Source of the DNA: Pseudomonas sp. BN102
GTDB taxonomy: Bacteria > Pseudomonadota > Gammaproteobacteria > Pseudomonadales > Pseudomonadaceae
Assembly (NCBI RefSeq): GCF_029871245.1
Contig: NZ_SSON01000073.1
Location: 275,257-339,256 of the forward strand
DNA: 64,000 nucleotides
Direction of reading: 5' to 3'
Below the pieces are notes generated by a model. It saw nothing but the letters and a program-made list of their open reading frames with translations. It made no database searches and was not told where the DNA came from. A program made the position numbers and the translations under genes. This document shows positions 18,005 through 26,384 of this stretch, piece by piece (position 1 is the stretch's first letter; each line of letters begins with the position of its first letter).

Positions 18005-18570
18005 TGGGTGCAGGGGAAATGCCGGATTGGCAAGATTGTGTGAGAGCACTTGATTGGCTTCGCGCGGCCGGCCCCCTCACCCCCGGCCCCCGCCCTGCGC
18101 CCCAGCCTGATCGCTGCGCGCTCAGTCGTTCATCGGCACCGGAAGCGGTGCTTCTGAAAGCGTACCTCTTCACCCCTGAAGAGGAGAGGGGTGACTCGCG
18201 CCGGACAGGTCGCGGTAATCCTGATGCCCAGTCGTTGCATGAACCTTTGCAGAAGAGGTGGGGCTGACGACTCCGCCCCGTCAGGAGGCCGAGCGGAATC
18301 GTTGCATAGGGGGGCGAGCGGCATGGATGCCGCGAGAGGCGTGCGGGGCCATGGATGGCCCCTCACGCCGGGCCCCCGGCGCAACGATGCAGCGAGGGAA
18401 GTCCGGCGCAGCCGGACCCGGATGCAGGGGCAAGCGCTTTGGTTCCTTTCTGGCGTTTGAGAAAGGGACTCGCCCGGGAGGGCGAAACAGAAACCCGAAG
18501 CCCACTCGGCAAGGAGCTGGGCAATAGAGCCCCGAGCCCCCTCATACCGGATTGCCAATCCGGTATGCCC
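18005..18570. repeat. non-coding mosaic of short hairpins, bracketed by a 12-bp inverted repeat
   Basis: This 566-base gap has no credible gene. CCGGATTGGCAA at 18022-18033 recurs exactly, inverted, at 18552-18563. Between them the right half is a chain of hairpins: GGCATGGATGCC (18320-18331), GGGGCCATGGATGGCCCC (18345-18362), GTCCGGC-GCA-GCCGGAC (18401-18417), CCTTTCT/AGAAAGG (18445-18466) and CGCCC/GGGCG (18471-18484). The left half has two long, weak open frames and pyrimidine-rich low-complexity sequence. The motif 'TTTGGTTCCTTTC...GAAAGGGACTCGCC' resembles a dispersed element I remember from many pseudomonad genomes. Whether it is transcribed or mobile is unknown. Confidence 0.6.
18543..18567 (-). 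terminator. 25-base palindrome after the Rieske oxygenase gene
   Basis: CATACCGGATTG-C-CAATCCGGTATG is a perfect palindrome with 12-bp arms, ending 3 bases from the oxygenase stop. It has no T tract, so it may act as an RNA stabiliser or weak terminator, or simply be the end of the adjacent repeat mosaic. Confidence 0.5.
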
Positions 18571-19728
18571 TCACCTCTCCAGAATTTCCACCCGCCTATC
18601 CCCCAACACCTCGTCCAGCCCCTGGTGGAACCAGCGCAGCGCCTGCTCGAAGCGCCCATGCCAAAGCTGCCCCGCGGCGCCGGCCTGGATGCCCGCCTGC
18701 ACCCGCGCGGCCATGGCGAAGTCTTCCTCCAGCGCCGAATAGAGGATGGCGTTGTTCTTCTCGAAATAGCGCTGGGCCTTCTCGGTGGCCGGCGCCTCGG
18801 CCAGCAGGGTATGGCCGAGCACCCGGGTGGCCAGGGGGCCATCGGGGAACACGCTGGAAAAATCGATATGGTCCGGCTCCACCAGCACCAGGGTGTTGGG
18901 CCAGAGGAAGTACAGCAGATTGCCGTGGCGGCGCAGGTCCCAGTCCTGCTCGGGCTGGTCGAGTATCTCGCGCAGGTTGCGCTTCACGTAGTAGTTGCGA
19001 ATATGCCGGCCGAAGCGTTCAAACAGGCCCAGATTCGGCCAGAACAGATGGTCGATGGTGGCTTGGTGCGCCTTGGCGACGTGGTAGTTCTCCAGGAAGG
19101 TGTCGATGGTCAACTTCCAGTTCACCGGCCGGCGGATGTCCTGCGGGTCGAAGACGACGTGCTGATCGATGGCGAAGCTGTCGAAGTCGGCCAGAATCTG
19201 CTCGCCGAAAAATACCTCCAGGTCCAGCGCCGGCCCCGGCGTGTGCCGCGCCCAGACGGCGCCGAAGCGTTCGGCCACTGGCACCTCGGTGAGGTTCAGG
19301 CAGGCACGGTCGACGCCGTCGAAGCCGTAGCCATGGGGAATGCCGCGCAACTGGCCGTCCGGGTTGTAGGCCCAGGCATGGTAAGGGCAGACGAACACCC
19401 GGTTGCGCCCGGCCGCATCGCCCACCAGCTGGGTGCCGCGGTGCTTGCAGACATTCAGGAAGCCGCGCAGGCGACCCTGTTCATCGCGGGTCAGCAGCAG
19501 CGGCGCCAGCAGGTCGCGGGTGATGAAGTGGCCCGCCGTGATCTCGCCGGAACGCGCCACCAACAGCGGCTCGCGGCGCAGCACCTCGTCCCGTTCACGG
19601 CGGTAACGCTGTTCGTCCAGGTAGGCCCCCACCGGCAGGGCCGAGGGCGCTTCGACGCAGTCGGTGATGCCCTGCTCCACCAGGGCCAGGGTTCGCTTGA
19701 GCAATTCCACCTGGGTCGCGTGCTGCAT
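18571..19728 (-). CDS. Rieske aromatic ring-hydroxylating oxygenase, alpha subunit
   Basis: A 385-residue oxygenase component. The ATG at 19728 has AGAGG 6 bases upstream; an in-frame GTG two codons earlier is less likely. The Rieske [2Fe-2S] ligands are Cys94, His96, Cys114 and His117 (NVCKHRG and VCPYHAW). The mononuclear iron region is recognisable in NWKLTIDTFLENYHVAKAH. The nearest families are the CntA/choline-carnitine monooxygenase and aromatic dioxygenase groups. No reductase, ferredoxin or beta subunit gene lies nearby, so the electron donor must be elsewhere. The TetR gene upstream is on the same strand, 18 bases away; the substrate is not evident. Confidence 0.9.
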   Translation of the reverse strand: MQHATQVELLKRTLALVEQGITDCVEAPSALPVGAYLDEQRYRRERDEVLRREPLLVARSGEITAGHFITRDLLAPLLLTRDEQGRLRGFLNVCKHRGTQLVGDAAGRNRVFVCPYHAWAYNPDGQLRGIPHGYGFDGVDRACLNLTEVPVAERFGAVWARHTPGPALDLEVFFGEQILADFDSFAIDQHVVFDPQDIRRPVNWKLTIDTFLENYHVAKAHQATIDHLFWPNLGLFERFGRHIRNYYVKRNLREILDQPEQDWDLRRHGNLLYFLWPNTLVLVEPDHIDFSSVFPDGPLATRVLGHTLLAEAPATEKAQRYFEKNNAILYSALEEDFAMAARVQAGIQAGAAGQLWHGRFEQALRWFHQGLDEVLGDRRVEILER

Positions 19729-19746
19729 GGGCACCTCTTCTTGTTG

Positions 19747-20349
19747 TCAGGTTGGCTGGAGTGGCGCCAGGGCGCCACGGATGAAATGCCAGAGCTGGCG
19801 TGACAGCTGTTCCGCCGCCGGCCGTGGTGAGCGGCCGAGGGCTTCCAGCAGCGCCTGGTGCATGCCGCCGAGGATCATCGCCGACACCAGCTCCGGGTCG
19901 AGGCTGGCATTCAGCTGGCCGGCGGCCTGGCCACGTCGGATGTTGTCCGCCCCTTGGCGCACGTTCTCGGCGATGCGCTGGGCCTCTAGGGCGGCCACTT
20001 CCGGCTCCCGCGCCAAGCTCACCAGCAGCAAGGGCGCCAGGGGTTCGGCGTAGACGAATTGCACCGCGCGGCGCACCCGTTGCTCCTCGCGACTGCACCA
20101 GTCCTCGGCGCCCGGCAGCGGGTCCGCTGCCATCACCTCGGCCTGGTAGCGGTCGTGAAAGTCCTCGGCCACCGCTGCCAGCAGACCCGCGCGGGAGTTG
20201 AAGTAGCGATAGATCAAGCCGACCGAGACGCCGGCCCGCTCTGCCACACGCCCTACTTCCAGGCCGCCGCCCAGTTCCAGCAACTCCTCGCGGGCAGCAT
20301 CCAGCAGGCTGGTACGGGTTCGCAGGGCTTTGGCGGACAGATCGGACAT
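19747..20349 (-). CDS. TetR-family repressor of the oxygenase/acyl-CoA block
   Basis: A 200-residue regulator with an N-terminal TetR DNA-binding domain (helix-turn-helix VGRVAERAGVSVGLIYRYF, about residues 29-47) and a helical ligand domain. I placed the start at the ATG at 20349 (MSDLSAKALRTRTS); an earlier in-frame start at 20376 would add nine residues and intrude on the promoter. It lies between the Rieske gene (same strand) and the divergent crotonase gene. That layout is typical of a local repressor of both transcripts, perhaps responding to an acyl-CoA or aromatic acid. The ligand is unknown. Confidence 0.9.
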   Translation of the reverse strand: MSDLSAKALRTRTSLLDAAREELLELGGGLEVGRVAERAGVSVGLIYRYFNSRAGLLAAVAEDFHDRYQAEVMAADPLPGAEDWCSREEQRVRRAVQFVYAEPLAPLLLVSLAREPEVAALEAQRIAENVRQGADNIRRGQAAGQLNASLDPELVSAMILGGMHQALLEALGRSPRPAAEQLSRQLWHFIRGALAPLQPT

Positions 20350-20379
20350 GGGAGCACTCGATAAAACGATAGACAATAA

Positions 20380-20398
20380 AAGTGAATTCAGTTTACTT
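20380..20398. promoter_or_regulatory. candidate TetR operator between divergent transcripts
   Basis: In the 100-base divergent gap, AAGTGAATTCAGTTTACTT holds the palindrome TGAATTCA and outer arms AAGT/ACTT. It is the only clear dyad between the TetR and crotonase starts. Assignment to the adjacent TetR protein is inference. Confidence 0.45.
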
Positions 20399-20451
20399 AT
20401 TTATCCCGACACGCCAAGCCCCCGACCAATAAAAACAACGGAGCGCTTTCC

Positions 20452-21285
20452 ATGACCGATTCCACCGTCCACTACGCGGTCGACGGCCGCATCGCCACCC
20501 TCACCCTGAACCGCCCGGATCGCCTGAATGCCATCGACGACCGCATGCCGGCCGACCTTGAGGCCGCCGTGCAACGGGCCAACGCCGACGACGCTGTCCA
20601 CGTCATAGTGCTCACCGGCGCCGGGCGGGGATTCTGCAGCGGCTACGACCTCAAGTTCTTCGCCGAGAACCCACGCGGAATCTACGGCAGCCAGGAAATG
20701 CCCTGGGACCCGATGGTCGACTACGCGCTGATGAAGAAGAACACCGAACACTTCATGAGCCTGTTCCGCAGCTACAAGCCGGTGATCGCCAAGGTCCACG
20801 GACCGGCGGTGGCCGGCGGCAGCGACATCGCCCTGTGCTGCGATCTGATCCTGATGGCCGACGAGGCGGTGATCGGCTATCCGCCAGCGCGAGTCTGGGG
20901 CTGCCCTACCACGGCCATGTGGGTCTACCGTCTGGGTCCGGAGAAGGCCAAGCGCATGCTCCTCACCGGCGACCTGATCGATGGCCGCGAGGCCCAGCGC
21001 CTGGGCCTGGTCTACCAGAGCGTGCCGCTGGCCGAACTGGATGCCGCCGTGCAGCAACTGGCCGAACGCATGCAGGGCATCCCGAAGAACCAGCTGATGA
21101 TGCAGAAATTGATGATCAACCAGGCCTTCCACAACATGGGCCTGGAAACCACCCAGATGTTCGCCACCCTGTTCGACGGCATCACCCGCCACAGCCCGGA
21201 AGGTGTGCGCTTCAAGGCGCGCTGCGAGGAAGTGGGCTTCGCCCAGGCGGTCAAGGAGCGCGACTCGGGCCAGCCGATCCCCTGA
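20452..21285 (+). CDS. enoyl-CoA hydratase/isomerase family protein (crotonase)
   Basis: A 277-residue crotonase-fold enzyme acting on an acyl-CoA thioester. The oxyanion-hole segments are GAGRGFCSGYDL (about 57-68) and HGPAVAGGSDIALCCDL (about 113-129). The usual first catalytic Glu region reads AGGSDIA, so Asp rather than Glu is at the position next to the oxyanion loop; hydratase chemistry is therefore uncertain, and an isomerase or hydrolase is possible. It is followed after 41 bases by an acyl-CoA ligase with a strong AGGAGG ribosome site, so the two are one operon, opposite the TetR/oxygenase unit. Confidence 0.9.
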   Translation: MTDSTVHYAVDGRIATLTLNRPDRLNAIDDRMPADLEAAVQRANADDAVHVIVLTGAGRGFCSGYDLKFFAENPRGIYGSQEMPWDPMVDYALMKKNTEHFMSLFRSYKPVIAKVHGPAVAGGSDIALCCDLILMADEAVIGYPPARVWGCPTTAMWVYRLGPEKAKRMLLTGDLIDGREAQRLGLVYQSVPLAELDAAVQQLAERMQGIPKNQLMMQKLMINQAFHNMGLETTQMFATLFDGITRHSPEGVRFKARCEEVGFAQAVKERDSGQPIP

Positions 21286-21326
21286 GCGCGGCGCGATCCC
21301 GTCCAACCGAGTACAGGAGGTGTTCG

Positions 21327-23075
21327 ATGACGATTCAGCAACCGCCGGCCGATCTGCCCAGCATCCCCGCCCTGCTCGCCTGGCGGGCCAGCCACACGCC
21401 GGACTGGCCCGCTGCCCAGGTGCGTGACGCCGGTGGCTGGCAAACCCTGGACTGGGGCGAAATCGCCCGCCGCAGCGAGACACTGGCCAGGGCCCTGATC
21501 GCAGCAGGGGTGCAGCCCGGCGACCGCGTGGCGATCTGGAGCCGTACGCGCCTGGAATGGAGCCTGCTGGACTTCGCCGTGCTCTGCGTCGGCGCCGTCA
21601 GCGTCGGGCTCTACCCGAGCCTCACCCCCGCCCAGGCTACCCAGCAGCTACAGCGCGCCGACTGCCGGCTGCTGTTCGTCGAGCATTCCGCCCAGGCACA
21701 GGCGCTGGATACCCAAGTTCTGCAGATCGTCTGCCTCGGCCAGCCAGAGCCGGGCAGCGGACATCAGGGACTCGAAGCGTTCCTCGCCCAGGCTGCAGAC
21801 ATCTCCGTCGAGAAGGTCAGACAGCGCTGGAAAGCTCTGGACCGCGATGCCCTGGCCAATCTGGTATTCACCTCGGGCACCACCGGCGAGCCCAAGGCAG
21901 CGATGCTCAGCCACGGCAACCTGCTGGCCTCGATCAGCGCCTACCACCTGCCACCGCCAAGCTATACGGGGCTCGCCTTCCTGCCGATGGCCCACGTCGG
22001 CGAGCGGGTGATCGGCCAGTACCAGCGCCTCTGGTGCGGTGCCCAGTCCGCCTATGTGCCGGACATCAACGAGGTGCCCAAGGCGCTGCACGAGATACAG
22101 CCGGACTACTTCGGCAGCGTGCCGCGCCTCTTCGAGAAACTGCATGGCGCGGTCATGGCCCAGCGCGACGCCATGCCGGCCGGCAAGCGGCGCCTGCTGG
22201 ACTGGGCGCTGCGCGTCGGCACCCGCCACGCCCAAGGACAGGTCGGCGGCCTGCCACTGCTGCTGGCACGGCGGCTGGTGCTGGACAAACTGCGCCAGCG
22301 CCTCTTCGGTTCGCGCATCCGCGTGCTGGTCAGCGGCGGCGCCCCCCTGGACGCGAATCTGGTGGCCTTCTTCTCCGCCCTCGGCCTGCCGCTGTGTGAG
22401 GGCTGGGGCATGTCCGAGTCCACCGCCTTCCTCACCAGCAACGAAGCCGGGCTGCGCAAGCCCGGTTCGGTCGGCCGTGCCCTGCCCGGCGTGGAGTTGC
22501 GCATAGGCGAGGACGGAGAGGTCCTGGTGCGCGGCCCGCTGGTATTCCAGGGCTACTTCCGGCAGCCGGACAAGACCGCCGAGACCTTCACGGAAGATGG
22601 TTGGCTGCGCTCCGGCGACCTGGGGCGGCTGGATGACCAAGGCTATCTCTGGCTCACCGGGCGCAAGAAGGAACTGATCATCACCGCCGGCGGCAAGAAC
22701 ATCGCACCGACGCCCATCGAGGCGCGCCTCAAGCAGCACCCGCTGGTGGAACAGGCCCTGGTGCACGGCGACCGGCGCAAGCACCTCAGCGCTCTGCTCG
22801 CCCTCGATCCGCAGCGCCTGGAAGTCTGGGCGCGGCGTCACGACCTGGCCGGTGAGCAGACGGACTGGCTGCACGCGCCGGCCCTGCTGGCGGACCTGCA
22901 GTCCCACATCGACAGCCTGAACGCCGAGTTGTCCCAAGTGGAGAGGATCAAGGCCTGGGCCCTGCTGCCACGATTGCTGAGCCAGGAAGAGGACGAATTG
23001 ACGCCGACCCAGAAGCTCAAGCGGCCGGTGGTGGAGCGCCGCTTTGCGGAGCTGCTGAATGGGTTGTATGGCTAG
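21327..23075 (+). CDS. long-chain-type acyl-CoA synthetase (AMP-forming)
   Basis: A 582-residue adenylate-forming ligase that would make an acyl-CoA from a carboxylic acid, ATP and CoA. The start at 21327 has AGGAGG 8 bases upstream. The P-loop is FTSGTTGEPKAAMLSH (about 190-205), followed by GWGMSES, DGWLRSGDLGRLD and the hinge GRKKELIITAGGKNIAP. The overall form, with a long C-terminal domain, resembles FadD15-type ligases of the long-chain class. Coupling to a crotonase, a Rieske oxygenase and a TetR repressor suggests activation and modification of a fatty or aromatic/steroid-like acid. The substrate is not identifiable. Confidence 0.92.
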   Translation: MTIQQPPADLPSIPALLAWRASHTPDWPAAQVRDAGGWQTLDWGEIARRSETLARALIAAGVQPGDRVAIWSRTRLEWSLLDFAVLCVGAVSVGLYPSLTPAQATQQLQRADCRLLFVEHSAQAQALDTQVLQIVCLGQPEPGSGHQGLEAFLAQAADISVEKVRQRWKALDRDALANLVFTSGTTGEPKAAMLSHGNLLASISAYHLPPPSYTGLAFLPMAHVGERVIGQYQRLWCGAQSAYVPDINEVPKALHEIQPDYFGSVPRLFEKLHGAVMAQRDAMPAGKRRLLDWALRVGTRHAQGQVGGLPLLLARRLVLDKLRQRLFGSRIRVLVSGGAPLDANLVAFFSALGLPLCEGWGMSESTAFLTSNEAGLRKPGSVGRALPGVELRIGEDGEVLVRGPLVFQGYFRQPDKTAETFTEDGWLRSGDLGRLDDQGYLWLTGRKKELIITAGGKNIAPTPIEARLKQHPLVEQALVHGDRRKHLSALLALDPQRLEVWARRHDLAGEQTDWLHAPALLADLQSHIDSLNAELSQVERIKAWALLPRLLSQEEDELTPTQKLKRPVVERRFAELLNGLYG

Positions 23076-23152
23076 GTGGGCGGGTCGACGACCGCACCGT
23101 CGAGCAGAACTGTCGCCCGGCATAAATCTGGGAATCGCTGCCGGCGTCCCTC

Positions 23153-23169
23153 CCCGGATTTCATCCGGG
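23153..23169. repeat. short hairpin CCCGGAT/ATCCGGG
   Basis: CCCGGAT-TTC-ATCCGGG followed by CTAC is a short dispersed palindrome of a type common in pseudomonad intergenic regions. It lies in the convergent gap between the acyl-CoA ligase and mexK. Confidence 0.5.
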
Positions 23170-23234
23170 CTACGGACTTCAGCCGGCCGCACCTCATAAG
23201 TTGCCTGAGTCCAAACCTCCAAGAAGCCCAAAAC

Positions 23235-23259
23235 AAAAGGCCCCCGAAGGGGCCCTTTT
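23235..23259 (-). terminator. terminator of mexJK
   Basis: On the minus strand AAAAGGGCCCC-TTC-GGGGGCCTTTT forms an 11-bp stem with one internal mismatch and a TTTTGTTTT tail. It lies 2 bases beyond the mexK stop. Confidence 0.85.
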
Positions 23260-23261
23260 GC

Positions 23262-26200
23262 TCAGTGGCTGGGCTGGGCGTCTGGCGCCAACGCCGTCTG
23301 GGCCTGCCGCGCCTCCACCGGCTTGACCCGGAACCAGGCCGCATAGAGCGCCGGCAGGAACAGCAGGGTCAGCGCGGTGGCGACTATCAGGCCGCCCATG
23401 ATGGCCACGGCCATGGGTCCGAAGAACACGCTGCGCGATAGCGGAATCATCGCCAGTACCGCCGCCAGGGCGGTGAGCACTATCGGCCGGAAGCGCCGCA
23501 CCGTGGCTTCGATGATGGCGTGCCAACGGTCCAGGCCGGCGGCGATGTCCTGCTCGATCTGGTCGACCAGTATCACCGAGTTGCGCATGATCATGCCCGC
23601 CAGGGCGATGGTGCCGAGCATGGCGACGAAACCGAAGGGCTGGCGGAATACCAGGAGGAACAGGGTCACGCCGATCAGCCCCAGGGGCGCGGTGATGAAC
23701 ACCATGGCCGAACGCGAGAAGCTCTTCAGCTGCAGCATCAGCAGGGTCAGCACGACGACGATGAACAACGGCATGCCAGCGTTCACCGACTTCTGCCCGC
23801 GGGCCGAATCCTCAACCGTGCCGCCCACTTCCAGCAGGTAGCCATCGGGCAGCTCGGCGCGGATCGGGTCCAGGGTCGGCGAGATGTCCTTGACCAGGCT
23901 GGCCGGCAGCGATTTGTCGTAGATATCAGCGCGCACGGTGACCGTCGGCAGGCGGTTGCGATGCCAGATGACGCCTTCCTCGAAGCCGTACTCCAGGGTG
24001 GCAATCTGCGACAGCGGCACGCTGCGACCATTGTCGGTGGGCACCGCCAGGCTCGGCAGCAGGGCCAGTTCCTGGCGCTCGCGCACGGTGCCGCGCAGGA
24101 GGATCTCGATCAGTTCGTTGTCCTCGCGGTACTGGCTTACCGGCGCACCGGTCAGCGAGCTCTGCAGGAAACGCGACAGGTCGGCGGTGCTCACGCCCAT
24201 GGCGCGGGCGCGGTCCTGGTCGACGTTCAGCCGCACCACCTTGCTCGGTTCTTCCCAGTCCAGGTGCACGTTCACCACATGGGGGTTCTCGCGGACCTTG
24301 TCGGCCACTTGGCGGGCCAGGGCGCGGACTTCGTCGATATGCTCGCCAGAGACCCGGAACTGCACCGGGTAGCCTACCGGCGGGCCGTTCTCCAGGCGCG
24401 AGATGCGGCTGCGCAGGGTGGGGAAATCGTCGTTCAGCGTCTGGATCAGCCAGCTGCGGATTTCCTCGCGGGCCTCGATGGATCTGGCCAACACCACGAA
24501 TTGGGCAAAGCTGGCCGCCGGCAATTGCTGGTCCAGCGGCAGGTAGAAGCGCGGCGAACCGGTGCCGACATAAGCCACGTAGCTATCCACAGCCGGATGG
24601 TCGCGCAGCATCGCCTCCAGACGCTTGACGTCGGATTCGGTGTTGCTGAGGGAAGCACCCTCGTTGAGCTTGAGGTCCACCATCAGCTCCAGGCGCCCGG
24701 AGGCCGGGAAGAACTGCTGGGGCACGAAGCGGAACAGGGCGATGGAGCCGACGAAGGCCACCAGGGTCAGCAGGATCACCGTCTTGCGCCGCCGCACGCA
24801 CCACTCCACCACCCGCCGGACGCGCTGGTAGAAGGGCGTCGAGTAAGGGTCATGGCCCTTGTCGCTGCCGCCATGCTTCCTCGCGTGCAGCTTGGCCAGG
24901 TCGGGCAGCAGGCGGTCGCCCAGGTAAGGCACGAACACCACCGCGGCTATCCAGGACACCACCAGGGCGATGGTGACGACCTGGAAGATCGAGCGGGTGT
25001 ATTCGCCGGTGCCCGATTGCGCGGTGGCGATGGGCAGGAAGCCGGCAGCGGTAATCAGGGTACCGGTAAGCATGGGAAAGGCCGTGCTGCTCCAGGCGTA
25101 GCTGGCCGCCTTGAGGCGGTCGTAGCCCTGTTCCATCTTGATCGCCATCATCTCCACCGCGATGATCGCGTCGTCCACCAGGAGACCTAGCGCCAGCACC
25201 AGGGCGCCGAGGGAAATCTTGTGCAGGCCGATGCCGAGGTAGTACATCACCGCGAAAGTCATGGCCAGCACCAGCGGGATGGACAGCGCCACCACCAGGC
25301 CGGTGCGCAGGCCCAGGGAGAAGAAGCTCACCAGCAGCACGATGACCAGGGCCTCGGTGAGCACGCGAACGAACTCCCCTACCCCGGTCTTCACCGCCGC
25401 CGGCTGGTCGGACACCTTGCGCAGCTGCATGCCGACCGGCAGGTTCTGCTGCAGGCGGGCGAACTCGGTCTCCAGCGCCTGGCCGAGGATGAGGATGTCA
25501 CCGCCAGCCTTCATGGATACCGCCAGGCCGATGGCGTCCTCGCCCATGAAACGCATGCGCGGCGCCGGCGGGTCGTTGAAGCCACGGCGCACGTCGGCCA
25601 CGTCACCGATACGGAAGGTGCGGTCACCCACGCGGATGGGGAAGTCGCGGATTTCCTTCACCGAGTCGAAACGGCCGGACACCCGCAGTTGCACGCGGTC
25701 GCTGGAGGTCTCGAAGAAGCCCGCGCTAGCCACCGCGTTCTGCTCTTCCAGGGCCTGCTGCACAGCGGCCAGGGGCAGGCCCAGGGTGGCCAGCTTGACG
25801 TTGGAAAGCTCGATCCAGATCTTCTCGTCCTGCAGGCCGAGCAGCTCCACCTTGCTCACGTCCTTGACCCGCTGCAGCTGCAGCTGGATGCGGTCGGCGT
25901 AGTCCTTGAGCACGGCGTAGTCGAAGCCTTCGCCGGTCAGCGCGTAGATGTTGCCGAAGGTGGTGCCGAACTCGTCGTTGAAGAAGGGTCCCTGGATGCC
26001 CGGCGGCAAGGTATGGCGGATGTCGCCGATCTTCTTGCGTACCTGGTACCAGAGCTCGGGAATCTCTTCGGAGTGCATGGAGTCGCGGGCGATGAAGGTC
26101 ACCTGGGACTCACCGGGGCGCGAGAAGGAGACGATCCGGTCGTACTCGCCGGTCTCCATCAGCTTCTTCTCGATGCGTTCGGTGACCTGGCGGGCCACTT

Positions 26201-26378
26201 CCTCGGCGCTCGCCCCCGGCCAGTTGGTGCGCACTACCATGGCCTTGAAGGTGAAGGGCGGATCTTCGCTCTGCCCCAGCTTGGTATAGGAAATGGCCCC
26301 GACAATGCCCAGCAGCAGCATGATGTAGAGGACGATCTGGCGGTTCTGCAGCGCCCAGGCGGAGAGGTTGAAGTTCAC
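23262..26378 (-). CDS. mexK: RND efflux transporter MexK
   Basis: A 1038-residue inner-membrane proton-driven pump of the HAE-RND family. It has twelve membrane helices in the usual 1+6+5 arrangement with two large periplasmic loops. The helix-4 pair GLLVDDAIIAVEMM carries the proton-relay Asp-Asp, and the C-terminal half has the signature EATVRRFRPIVLTAL. The neighbouring membrane-fusion gene is immediately upstream (6-base gap) and a TetR gene is divergent, as in P. aeruginosa mexJK-mexL. In PAO1, MexJK exports triclosan with OpmH and some antibiotics with OprM; no outer-membrane channel is encoded here. The orthology rests on synteny and sizes recalled from memory. Confidence 0.88.
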   Translation of the reverse strand: MNFNLSAWALQNRQIVLYIMLLLGIVGAISYTKLGQSEDPPFTFKAMVVRTNWPGASAEEVARQVTERIEKKLMETGEYDRIVSFSRPGESQVTFIARDSMHSEEIPELWYQVRKKIGDIRHTLPPGIQGPFFNDEFGTTFGNIYALTGEGFDYAVLKDYADRIQLQLQRVKDVSKVELLGLQDEKIWIELSNVKLATLGLPLAAVQQALEEQNAVASAGFFETSSDRVQLRVSGRFDSVKEIRDFPIRVGDRTFRIGDVADVRRGFNDPPAPRMRFMGEDAIGLAVSMKAGGDILILGQALETEFARLQQNLPVGMQLRKVSDQPAAVKTGVGEFVRVLTEALVIVLLVSFFSLGLRTGLVVALSIPLVLAMTFAVMYYLGIGLHKISLGALVLALGLLVDDAIIAVEMMAIKMEQGYDRLKAASYAWSSTAFPMLTGTLITAAGFLPIATAQSGTGEYTRSIFQVVTIALVVSWIAAVVFVPYLGDRLLPDLAKLHARKHGGSDKGHDPYSTPFYQRVRRVVEWCVRRRKTVILLTLVAFVGSIALFRFVPQQFFPASGRLELMVDLKLNEGASLSNTESDVKRLEAMLRDHPAVDSYVAYVGTGSPRFYLPLDQQLPAASFAQFVVLARSIEAREEIRSWLIQTLNDDFPTLRSRISRLENGPPVGYPVQFRVSGEHIDEVRALARQVADKVRENPHVVNVHLDWEEPSKVVRLNVDQDRARAMGVSTADLSRFLQSSLTGAPVSQYREDNELIEILLRGTVRERQELALLPSLAVPTDNGRSVPLSQIATLEYGFEEGVIWHRNRLPTVTVRADIYDKSLPASLVKDISPTLDPIRAELPDGYLLEVGGTVEDSARGQKSVNAGMPLFIVVVLTLLMLQLKSFSRSAMVFITAPLGLIGVTLFLLVFRQPFGFVAMLGTIALAGMIMRNSVILVDQIEQDIAAGLDRWHAIIEATVRRFRPIVLTALAAVLAMIPLSRSVFFGPMAVAIMGGLIVATALTLLFLPALYAAWFRVKPVEARQAQTALAPDAQPSH

Positions 26379-26384
26379 GGCAGC

